A stretch of 64,000 nucleotides of DNA, from assembly GCA_963784065.1 (NCBI GenBank), contig CAWAQA010000003.1, positions 682,001-746,000 of the forward strand, given 5' to 3'. Under the pieces are notes generated by a model. It made no database searches. It saw nothing but the letters and a program-made list of their open reading frames with translations, and had not been told where the DNA came from. Both the position numbers and the translations under genes were made by a program. The DNA comes from CAWAQA01 sp963784065 (GTDB lineage: Bacteria > Acidobacteriota > Vicinamibacteria > Vicinamibacterales > UBA2999). Within the stretch, counting starts at the first letter, position 1. Each line of letters begins with the position of its first letter. Shown piece after piece: positions 1 to 12,000 of the stretch.

Positions 1-3000
1 GCAGATCGCCGTCCGCATCGCTGTCGTTCGCGAGCGAGCGCGATCGTGACGGCGTTGCCTTCGGTCGTCGTCGCCGTGTCATCGACCGCAACCGGCGCCG
101 CGTTGCTGCCGGCGAACGGCGCTCCCGCCACCCAGGCCACGCTGGTGCCGACCAGCGTGCCGTTGACGTTGTTGCCGGAGCTGTCGGCGACAACCGTGCC
201 GCCGCCCTCGTTCATGCCCCAGCGGCCGCGCAGTCCGGGCGCCGACGACGATCTCGAGCTGCGAGCCGTGGCCGATCTGCTGCGCCGAGCGGGCGTAGTT
301 CCAGATACGCGCTTCGTCCATGACGCCGTTGAAGAAGCCCTGCGTCTGGCTGCCGACGCCGCCGGTCGAGTTCGAGCGCGGTGCCCGAGCGCCGCGTGCT
401 GGATGCTGTCGACTGCGGCGTGAAGTTCCCGACGACCAGCTGTGCCTCGAGCACGCCGTTCAGGTACAGGCGCCAGGTCGTGCCGTCATAGGTCGCCGCG
501 ACATGGCGCCACGCGCCGTCTGCCGGAATGACGGTCGTGCCGGCGACAGGGTGGTTCAGGCCCGTCGCCGTGTCCTCGAAGTCCGCGACGAGCACGTTGT
601 CGGTCGAGCGGATGCCGAGGAAGTAGTTCATGTCCACGTTGCCGCCCTCGGCCTCGGCCATGCCCTTGGTCACGAGCGGAACGGCGACGACGCCGCCGCT
701 GCCCGTGTTGGTGGCGATGCCGGCGCCGTCGCGCCTGAACCACGTTTCAATCGTCATCGTCGTGACGCCGAGCCCCGGCGCCGCGCCGAAGGTCACGTAG
801 GCGTTGGTGCCGCCGAAATCCAGCCCCTTGTTCGCCGGGTCGGCGCCGACAATCACGCTGACGCTGTCGCTCGACGACAGCAGGCCGTCGCTCGCCGTGA
901 GCTGCAGCACGTAGCTGCCTGCCGCGGAGAAGGTCGCGGTGGTGGAAAGCGCCGCCGCGTTGCCGAACGTCACCGTCCCCGGGCCGCTGACCTTGGTCCA
1001 CTGCGTCGTGAGCCCGGTGCCCGGCAGGCCGTCATCGCTGGCCGAACCCGACAGCGACGCGCTCGTCGCCGGGAAGTCGACCGACTGGTCCGGCCCGGCG
1101 TTGACGACCGGCGCCACATTGCCGGCGCCCGCGATCGTGATCGAGACCGACGCGCTGGCGATGCCACCCTGGTGGTCGTTGATGGCATACGTGAAGCCGT
1201 CGGATCCCTCGTATCCAGCCGCCGGCGTGAAGAGCACCGTGCCGTTGGCGTTCACCACCGCCGTGCCGTGGGCCGGCGCGGTCGCGACCGTGACCGTGAG
1301 CGCGTCGCCGTCGGCGTCGACGTCGTTGGCCAGCACGGCGATCGTGACCGGCCGTGTTGCGCGTGGTGCTGGCCGTATCGTTCACGGCGACCGGCGCCGA
1401 GTTGGCCGGGCCGGAGAACGGCGCGCCGGCGCCGCGCGTGTAGTTGGTGCCGGCGATCGTGCCGGTGATGCTGTTGCCGGAGCTGTCCGCGACGCGTCGT
1501 GCCGGGCGTCTCGTTCATCCCCCACCGTCCGAGCAGGCCCGGCGCGGTCGTGATCTCGAACTCCGATCCGCGGGCGATCTGCTGCACCCGAGCGGGCGTA
1601 GTTCCAGATGCGCGCCTCGTCCAGTGCGCCGTTGAAGAAGCCGGCCGTCTGCCCGGAGGTCACCGTGCCCGTCGAGTTCAATGCGGTCGCCGAGCGTCGC
1701 GTGCGCATTGCTGTTCGGACTGCGGCGTGAAGTCGCCGACCACGAGCTGCGCCTCGAGCACACCGTTGAGGAAGATCCGCCACGTCGTTCCGTCGTAGGT
1801 CGCCGCCACGTGGCGCCACACGCCGTCCGCCGGAATCACCGTGGTGCCCGCGACCGGGTGGTTCCCGCTCGTCGCCGTGTCCTCGAAGTCCGCGACGAGC
1901 ACGTTGTCGCTCGAGCGGATGCCGAGGAAGTAGTTCATGTCGGTGGCGGCGCTCTCCGTCTCCGCCATGCCCTTCGCCACAGCGGGACCGCGATGACACC
2001 GCCGTTGCCGGTGTTGGTCGCGATGCCGGCGCCGTCGCGGCGGAACCACGTTTCGAGCGTGAACGTCGTGGCGCGGAGGCCCGCGGCGCTCGCCGAACGT
2101 GACGTAGGCGTTGGTGCCGCCGAAGTCGATACCCACATCGCCAGGATTCGCGTCGACCGTCACGGTCATCGTGTCGGTGGACGACAGCTGCGCCGTCGCT
2201 CGCCGACAGCTGGAGTGCGTAGCTGCCCGCCGCGCTGAACGTTGCCGTCGTCGAAAGCGCCGCCGCGTTGCCGAAGGTCACGGTGCCCGGCCCGCTGACC
2301 TTGGTCCACTGCGTCGTCAGCCCCGCGCCGGGCAGGCCGTCATCGGTGGCCGTCCCGGAGAGCGAGACCTGGTCTGGCCGGCAGCGTGATCGTCTGATCC
2401 GATCCGGCGTTGACAACCGGCGCCTGGTTGCCTGCCGCCGGTGACGGTCACCGTGATGTCGTCGCTCGCCGAGAGCTCGCCGTCACTCGCGGTCAGCCGC
2501 AGGACGTAGGTCCCCGCCGCCGAGAAGCTGGCCGACGTGCTGAGCGAGGCGGCGTTGCCGAACGTCACCGTCCCGGGTCCGCTCGACCTTGCTCCACTGC
2601 GTCGTCAGGACCGCCGGCAGGCCGTCATCGGTGGCCGTGCCGTTCAGTGCCGCGGTTGCCGGAAGGACGACCGCCTGGTCCGCACCCGCGTTCACCACGG
2701 GCGCCGACGTTGGCCGCGCCGCCGCCGAACGGCGCGCCCGGCGTGACGAACGACCAGCCGCTGCCGACGACCGTGCCCGTGCGGTTGTTGCCGGACGAAT
2801 CGAGCACCTGGCCCGGCGTGTTCAGGCCCCAGCGTCCGAGCAGCCCGGTCGCCGTGCCGGTGATCTCCGGATCCTTGCCACTCAGAATCTGCGCGGCCGA
2901 TCGGGCGACGTTCCAGATTCGCGCTTCGTCGAGCGTGCCGGCGAAGAAGCCCTGCGCCACGCCGGTCGAGTTGAGTGCCGTGCCGAGCGCGGCGTGCTGG

Positions 3001-6000
3001 ATGCTGTCGGCCCGCGGCGCACGGCCACGACCAGCGACGACTCGAGCGCGCCGTTCAGGTAGAGGCGCAGCGTCGTCCCGTCGTAAGTGACCGCGCCGTG
3101 ATACCAGACGTTGTTCTGGATCGCCGTCGTGCCCGCGATCGGGTGGTTCAGCCCGGGCGATGCGCCGCGGACCTTCCTCGAAGTCGGCGACGAGGACGCC
3201 GTCCGACGTGCGGATGCCGAGGAAGTAGTTCATGTCGACGTTGCTGCCCTCGGCTTCGCCGCGGCCCTTGGTCACGAGCGGAATCGCGTCCACACCGCCG
3301 GTGCCCGTGTTCGCCGCTACGCCCGCGGCTTCGCGCCTGAACCAGGTCTCGAGGGTGAACGTCGATGCGCCGAGCCCGGGCGCCGCGCCGAACGTCACGT
3401 GGTCGTTGGCCGCCGTCGTGCCGGTCAACCGGAGCCCGTAGGCGCCAGGTGCCGCCGGGACATGGGTGTAGCCGGACCCGGGCACTGGAACCGGCCCGTT
3501 CACGTGGGTGCCGTTCATGCCGCGGCCCGACGTGTCAGCGGCAGTCGTGCCGCTGGCTTCGTTGAGCGACCACCGGCCGAGCAGGCCGGCGGCCGGGCCC
3601 GATATCGGACCGCCCATCGACGCCTGGATATCCGCGGCGCTGCGCGCCACGCTCCAGATGCGCACTTCGTCCATCGCGCCGGCAAACGCGCCTGCGGTCT
3701 GGCCGCTCGGGACCGTGCCGCCGGAGCCGAGCGCCGTGCCGATGGCCGCGTGCTGGATGCTGTTGAACTCCGGCGTAAAGCTGCCGACGACGAGCTGCGT
3801 CTCGAGCGCGCCGTTCAGGTAGAGCCGCCACGTGGTGCCGTCGTAGGTCACCGCGGCGTGATACCAGGCGCCGCTGGCGATCGGCGTCGTGCCGGCCACA
3901 GGGTGGTTGAGCCCGGTCGCCGTGTCCTCGAAGTCGGCGACGAGAACCCCATCCGTCGCGTCGGATACCGAGGAAGTAGTTCATGTCGAGGTCGTTGCCT
4001 TCCGCCTGCGCCATGCCCTTGGTGATCAGCGGGACGGCGACGACGCCGCCGGTTCCGGTGCTGGTCGCAATGCCCGCTCCGTCACGCCTGAACCAGGTCT
4101 CGAGCGTGAACGTCGTGACGCCGAGGCCGGCCGGTCCGGAGGCCTGCCCGAACGTCACGAAGTCGTTGACGCCATCGAAGCGCAGGGCCATGTCGCTTGC
4201 CGCCCCCGTGACGACCACCGAGACGTCGTCGGAGACGTTGAACTGGCCGTCAGTGGCCGACAGACGCAGGACGTAGGTGCCGCCGGCCGAGAAGCTGGCC
4301 GTCGTCGCCGCAGCGCTCGCGTTGCCAAACGTCGCCGTGCCCGGGCCGCTCACCTGGCTCCAGGTGATCGTCAGGGACGGGCCGTCCGCATCGGCGACCG
4401 AGCCAGCGAGCGAGGCGCTTGCCGGCAGGGTGACGGACAGGTCGGCCCCGGCGCTGACCACCGGCGCGTCGTTCACCGGCGTGATGGTCATGCTGACCGT
4501 CGCCGTGGCGCTGCCGCCGTTGCCGTCGCTCACCGTGTAGGTGAAGCTGTCGGCGCCGTTGTAGTTCGCCGCCGGCGTATACGTGATCGTGCCGTCGGCG
4601 TTGGCGACCGCCGTGCCGTTCGTCGGCGCGCTCGACCGCCGTGACCGACAGCGCTGTCGCCGTCGGCGTCGGTGTCGTTGGCCAGGACCGCGATGGTCGA
4701 CTGCCGTGTCCTCGGCCGTCGTCGCCGTGTCGTTGACCGCCACCGGCGCGTCGTTGACCGCACGTCACCGTCGATCGTGACCGTCGCCGTGTTCGAGCCG
4801 CGCCGTGCCGTCGTTGGCCGTGTAGGTGAAGCTGTCGGTGCCGTTGAAGTTCGGCGTCGGCGTGTAGGTGAAGCTGCCGTTCGGCGTTCAGCGTCACCGT
4901 GCCGTTCGACGGTCGGCTCACGAGGCGTCGCCGTCAGCGTCGTCGCCGTCGACGTCCGTGTCGTTGGCCAGGACGCCGGGCGCGGCACGGTCAGCGGCGT
5001 GTCTTCGGTCGTGCCGCAGCTGTCGTCGACCGCCACCGGCGCGTCGTTGACCGCGTCGACCGTGATCGTGACCGTGGCCGTGTTCGAGCCGCCGTGCCGT
5101 CGTTCGACCGTGTAGGTGAAGCTGTCGGTGCCGTTGAAGTCGGCGCCGGCGTGTAGGTGAAGCTGCCGTTCGCGTTCAGGCTCAGCGTGCCGTTGGCCGG
5201 CTGGCTCACGACGATCGCCGTCAGCGTGCTGCCGTCGGCGTCGGTGTCGTTGGCCAGCACGCCTGGCGCCGCGATGGTCAGCGGCGTGTCTTCCGACGGC
5301 GCCGTAGCTGTCCGCGGTCCGCGACCGGCGCGTCGTTGACCGCCGTGACCGTGACGCTCACCGTTGCCGTCGAGCTGCCGCCGTTGCCGTCGCTCACCGT
5401 GTAGGTGAAGCTGTCGGCGCCGTTGAAGTTCGGCGCCGGCGTGTAGGTGACCGCTGCCGTCGGCGTTGACGATCAGCCGTGCCGTGCGCCGGCGCTGCTC
5501 GACCGCCGTGATCGTCAGCGTGTCGCCGTCGACGTCCGTGTCGTTGGCCAGCGACGTGCCGATGATCGCGCCGTGTCCTCGGCCGTCGTCGCCGCGTCGT
5601 TGACCGCCACCGGCGCGTCGTTGACCGCCGTCACCGTGATGGTGACCGTCGCCGTCGCCGTGCCGCCGTGGCCGTCGCTCGACCGTGTAGGTGAAGCTGT
5701 CGGCGCCGTTGTAGTTCGAGCGCCGGCGTGTAGGTGATCGTGCCGTCGGCGGTTGCGCCACCGCCACGCCGTGCGCCGGCCGCGCTCACCGCCGTGATGG
5801 TCAGCGTGTCGCCGTCGGCGTCGGTGTCGTTGGCCAGCACCGCTGATCGCCGACCGCCGTGTCCTCGGCCGTCGTCGCCGCGTCGTTGACCGCCACCGGC
5901 GCGTCGTTGACCGACGTGACCGTCACGCTGACCGTCGCCGTCGCCGTGCCGCCGTTGCCGTCGCTCACCGTGTAGGTGAAGCTGTCGGCGCCGTTGAAGT

Positions 6001-9000
6001 TGAGCGCCGGCGTGTAGGTGATCGTCCCGTCCGGATTGGCCACGGCCACGCCATGCGCGGGCACGCCGACCGTCGCAACGGTCAGCGTGTCGCCGTCGGC
6101 GTCGCGTGTCGTTGGCCAGCACGGCGATCGATCGCCGCCGTGTCCTCCGGCGTCGTCGCCGCGTCGTTGACCGCCACCGGCGCGTCGTTCACCGGCCGTC
6201 ACCGTGACGCTGACCGTCGCCGTCGCCGATGCCGCCGTTGCCGTCGCTCGACCGTGTAGGTGAAGCTGTCGGCGCCGTTGAAGTTGGCGCCGGCGTGTAG
6301 GTGACCGTCGCCGTCCGGCGTTGAGCCACGGCCGCCCGTTGGCGCCGGCGCGCTCACCGGCGCGATCGTCAGCGTGTCGCCGTCGACGTCGGTGTCGTTG
6401 GCGAGCACGGCGATCGTTGACCGCGCGTGTCCTCCGCCGTCGCCGCCGCGTCGTCGACCGCCACCGGCGCGTCGTTCACCGCGTCGACGGTGACGGTCGA
6501 CCGTCGCCGTGGCCGTGCCGCCGTGCCGTCGCTGACCGTGTAGGTGAAGCTGTCGGCGCCGTTGAAGTTGGGCGCCGGCGTGTAGGTGATCGATGCCGTC
6601 GGCGTTGGCCGCGGCAACGCCGTGCGCCGGCGCTGTCGCGACGGTCACCGCCAGGCGTGTCGCCGTCCACGTCGCGTGTCGTTCGCCAGAGCACGGCGAT
6701 GGTCACCGGCCGTGTCTTCGGCCGTCGCTGCCGTGTCGTTGACCGCCACCGGCGCGTCGTTCACCGCCGTCACCGTGATCGTCACCGTGGCGACGGTCGG
6801 ACTCGAGCGCCGCCGTCCGTCACCGTGTAGGTGAAGCTGACGGCGCCGTTGAAGTTCGCGGCCGGCGTGTAGACGAAGCTGCCGTCGGCGTTGAGCGTCA
6901 GGGTGCCCTGCGCGGGCTCCGTCACCGTGATCGCCATCAGCGCGTCCCGTCGGCGTCGACGTCGTTGTCGAGGACACCGGGCGCGTCCGACGCTCAGCGT
7001 CGCGTCCTCGCCCGTCGTGTAGGCGTCGTTGGCGCCAGCGGGGCGTCGTTCACCGCCGTCACGTCGACGTCCACCGTGGCCGTGGCCGTGCCGCCGTTGC
7101 CGTCGCTGACCGTGTAGCTGAACGTGTCGGCGCCGCTGAAGTTCGCCGCCGGCGTGTAGGTGATCGTCCCGTTGGCATTGGCCACGGCGGCACCGTGCGC
7201 GGCGTGCCGACACCGCTCACCGTGAGGGTGTCACCGTCGGCGTCGCGTGTCGTTGGCGAGGACGGCGATCGTGACCGGCGTGTCCTCGGCGGTCGCGGCC
7301 GCGTCGTTCACCGCCACCGGCACGTCGTTCACCGCCGTGATGGTCACGCTGACGGTGGCCGTCGCCGAGGAGCTGTCCCGTCGCTGATCGTGTAGGTGAA
7401 GCTGTCGGCGCCGTTGAAGTTGAGCGCCGGGGTGTAGGTAATCGTCCTGTCGGGATTGGCCACCGCGGTGCCGTGTGCGGGCACGCCCACGGACGTGATG
7501 GACAGGCTGTCGCCGTCGCCGTCGGTGTCGTTGGCCAGGACGGGGATGACGACGGCGCGTGTCCTCCGGGGTCGTGACCGCGTCGTTCACGGCCGCCGGC
7601 GCATCGTTGCCGCCCGTGACGGTCACGCTCACCGTGGCGGCCGCCGCGGCGCCCTGGCCGTCGCCGATCGTGTAGGTGAAGCTGTCGGCGCCGGCGTAGT
7701 TGGCGGCCGGCGTGTAGGTCACCGTGCCGTTGGCGTTGATCGCGGCGGTGCCGTGGGCCGGCGCCGTCACGGCCGTCACCGTCAGCGTGTCACCGTCCGC
7801 ATCCGTGTCGTTGGCGAGGACGGCGATCGTCGTCGCCGTGTCCTCCGGCGTCGTCGCCGTATCGTCCACGGCCACCGGGGCCGCGTTGCCCGCCGCCGAG
7901 AACGGCGCGCCGGCGGCCCACGCGAAGCCGGTGCCGACAATCGTCCCGTTGACGCCACGGCCGGAGCTGTCGCCCAGGACCGCGCCGGCGCCCTCGTTGA
8001 AGCCCCAGCGGCCGAGGAGGCCCGGCGCCGTCGGCGATCTCGTGCGTGCTGCCGAAGCCGATCTGCTGCAGCGACCGCGCGTGGTTCCAGATGCGCGCTT
8101 CGTCGAGCACGCCGTCGAAGAAGCCCTGGGGCTGCGTGCCGACACCGCCGGTCGAGTTCAGCGCCGTGCCGAGCGTCGCGTGCTGGATGCTGTTTGCCCG
8201 GGGTGTGAACGCGCCGACCACGAGCTGCGCTTCGAGCGCGCCGTTCAGATACAGACGCCAGGTCGTCCCATCGTAGGTCACGGCTGCGTGCCGCCACGTG
8301 CCGTCCGCCGGGATCACCGTCGTGCCCGCCACCGGGTGGTTCAACCCGGTCGCCGCGTCCTCGAAGTCGGCAACCAGCCGGTTATCCGACTGGCGGATCC
8401 CGAGGAAGTAGTTCATGTCGACCGGGCCGCCCTCGGCTTCGGCCATGCCCTTCGCGATGAGGGGGATGGCCACCACGCCGCCCGAACCGGTGTTGGTCGC
8501 GACGCCCGCGCCGTCGCGCCGGAACCACGTCTCGAGGGTGAACGCCGCCGCCCCGAGGCCCGGGTGCGCTGCCGAACGTGACGAACGCGTTCGTGCCCGC
8601 GAAATCGACGCCCTTGTTCGGCGGGTTCGAGTCGAATCGTGATCGTCACGGCGTCGCTGACCGACAGCGCGCCGTCGTTAGCCGTCAGCTGGAGGACGTA
8701 TGTGCCCAGCAGCGAGAAGGTCGCCGTCGTCGCCGGTGCAGCCGCGTCGCCGAACGTCACCGTGCCGGGACCGCTGACCTTCGTCCACTGTGTCGTCAGC
8801 GGGGAGGGGATCCCGTCATCGCTCGCCGTGCCGGCCAGCGTCGCCGTGGCGGTCGGGAACGTGAGCGCCTGGTCCGGTCCCGCGTTCACGACGGGCGCCT
8901 GGTTCGACACGCCCGTCGCCGTCACCGTCATGGCGTCGCTGGCGGAGAGCTCGCCATCGGTCCCCGTCAAGGTCAGCACGTAAGTGCCGCTCTGCGAGAA

Positions 9001-12000
9001 CGTCACCGTGGTTGACGCCGCGTTCGCATTGCCGAACGTCGCCGTTCCCGGTCCGCTCGTCTTCGTCCAGGCGACCGACGGGCGCGCCGCCAACGCCGTC
9101 GTCGGCGAACGTGCCGCTCAGCGTCGCCGCGGCCGGCAGGGTCACCGCGACGTCTGGTCCGGCATCGACCGTCGGCGCGGCGTTCGCCGTGCCCGTGAAC
9201 GGTGCCCCAGGGACCCACGTCCAGGCCGAGCCCGCCATCGTGCCGTGAATGTTGTTGCCCGACGTATCGCGCACGAGGCCGACGCCCTCGTTGAAGCCCC
9301 AGCGGCCGCGGAGGCCGGTGGCGGACGTGATCTCACGCGTCTTGCCGCTGGCAATCTGGCCGGCGGTGCGCGCGTAGTTCCACACCCGCGCCTCGTCGAT
9401 GACGCCGGCGAAGAAGCCGGCCGCGACGCCGGTCGAGTTGAATGCGGTGCCCAGGCCTGCGTGCTGGATGCTGTCGGCCCGCGGCGGACGGCCTACGACG
9501 ATGGCGTTCTCCTGGATGCCGTCGAGGTAGAGGCGCAGCGTCGTGCCGTCATACGTGACCGCGGCATGGTGCCAGTCGGCGGCAGTCGGACTCGCCGGCG
9601 CGATCGCGATCGGCGTGATGCCGACGATCGGATGGTTGAGCCCGGGCGTACCTCCGGCCGAGGTCCCTTCCTCGAAGTCGGCGACCAGCATGCCGTCGCT
9701 GAGGCGGATGCCGAGGAAGTAGTTCATGTCGACGTTGCTGTTCTCGCCCTCCGCGCGTCCCTTGGTGACGAGCGGAATGGCCTCGACGCCGCCGGTGCCC
9801 GTGCTGGTGGAGACACCGGTGCCGTCTCGCCGGAACCAGGTCTCAACGGTGAAGTTGGTGACGCCGAGGCCTGGTGCGGCCCCGAATGTCGCGGAGTCGC
9901 TCGCGCCGCCCATCTTCACGGCGTAGTTGCCGATGAGTGGCGGCGTGGGCACGAAGGGCAATCCCGGGACCCACGTCGGTCCGTTGATCAGGGTGCCGGG
10001 GTTGCCGCGGCCCGACGAATCGGCGGCGGTGACGCCGGAGCCATCGTCGAGGGGCCAGCGGCCGATCAGGTTCGCGCTCGGCGTCGTCAGCGGGCCGCCC
10101 ATGGCCGCCTGGATGTCGGCGGCGCTCCGCGCGACGTTCCAGATACGCGCTTCGTCAAGGGTGCCCTGGAAGAAGCCGGCGGCAACGCCAGTGGAGGTCA
10201 GCGTGGTCGCGAGGCCCGCGTGCTGGATGCTGTCGGAGCGGGGCGTGAAACTGCCGACCACGAGCTGCGTTTCGAGCTGGCCGTTCAGGTACAGGCGCCA
10301 CGTCGTGCCGTCGTAGGTGGCGGCGGCGTGATACCAGAGACCGTCGGCGATGAGCGTCGTGCCGAGGACCGGGTGGTTCCCGCCGCCGGCGGTATCCTCG
10401 AAGTCTGCCGCGATGACGCGCCTGGTGCTATCGATGGCGAGGATGTAATTCGCGTCGAGGTTGCTGCCCTCGGCCTGCGCCGCGCCCTTGGTGACGAGCG
10501 GGATCGCCGTCGTCAGGCCGTTGGTGCCCGTCGACGCGGCCACGCCGGGGCCCTCTTTCCTGAACCATGTTTCGATCGTGAACGTCGTGGCCCCGAGCTC
10601 GGCCGTCCCGGCCGCGGCACCGAACGTGACGTAGTCGTTCACCCCGTCGAAGCGAACGCCGGCGTTCGGCAGCGGCGCGGGATTGACCGTGACGGTGATG
10701 GTGTCGCTCACGACCGTGGCGCCGTCGCTGGCGGTCAACGACAGCTCGTAGCTGCCCGCGAGCGAGAACGTCGCCGTCGTCGCCTGCGCGTTCGGGTTGC
10801 CGAACGTCACCGTGCCGGGGCCGCTGATCTTGCCCCACACCGACGTGAACGGACCGTCGTCGGCGACGCTGCCGGCAAGGGTGGCCGCGGCGGGCAGCGT
10901 GATCGTCTGATCCGGTCCTGCGTTGACGACCGGCGGATCGTTGAACGGGGTGACCGTGATCGTGACGGTCGCGACGTTCGACGTGAGCTGGCCGTCGTTG
11001 GTGCGGTAGGTGAACGAGTCGGTGCCGCTGAAGTCGGGCACCGGCGTGTAGCTGAAGCTGCCGTTCGGGTTCAGCACGATGCTGCCCTGCGTGGTCGCGC
11101 CCACGAGCGCGGCTGTCAGCGTCGTGCCCGGATCGACGTCCACGTCATTGGCCAGCACGCCTGGCGCCGGCACGGTCAGCGATCCATCCTCGCTGACGCT
11201 GTATGCATCGCCGGTCGCCGACGGCGCATGGTTCGTCGTGAGGTTGGTCACGAACTCGACGTCCACCCAGTAGTTCGTGTGCTCGTAGCTGTTGATCGGG
11301 AAGGCGCCGGGCGCGTCGGCGTAGACGAACACGCCGTTGCCGCCCTCCACGCCGCTGGCGAGCGCCTCGAGCGGCGGGTTCACGAGCGTGGACCCGAAGT
11401 AGAACCGCGACACGGCATAGTTGCCGGACGTGGTGTGGTACGACGCGACGTAGGTCGTGTTGGCGGCGATCGCCACCGGCTTCGGGAACGTGACGCGCTG
11501 CCACCCCGTCCCGGTCTCACCGGTGAACTGCGCCTCGGCGAGCAGCGTGCCGTTGCTCGACCACAGGTGGCCGAGGTGCGTGCCGCTGTTCGCCTCGCCC
11601 TTGTAGAAGCGGACGCCGGTGATGTAGCCGCTGACGTGCGAACGGAACTTGACGCCGACCTCGACCTGGTTCGTATCGAAGTTGTCCGGATCGTCTGGCA
11701 GCGTCGTCAGGTTCCAGATGCTGCACGGGCAGGTGAAGTTCGGCTCGTTGGTGATGCTGACGGAGTTCCCGGGGCCGGGCGTCTCGATGTTGACGCTGTC
11801 GTCCACGGCGCGGCTCTTGAGGATGAACGGGCCGCCGCTCGGCGGCACGTGCCACGGCAGACTCCACGAGTCCGTGCCCTCCGCCCGGGTCCAGGTCGCG
11901 CCGCCGTCGGTCGACACCTCGACGGCGACGATGGATCCGGAGGCGTCGGTGGCGCTGCCCGTGATCACGAGCTGCGAGCTTGCCGCGACCGTCCACCCGT

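Noticed and set aside
4470..7880. CRISPR or rRNA-like repeat block
   Set aside because: The 285-bp units translate into cadherin-like domains in phase with the surrounding protein.
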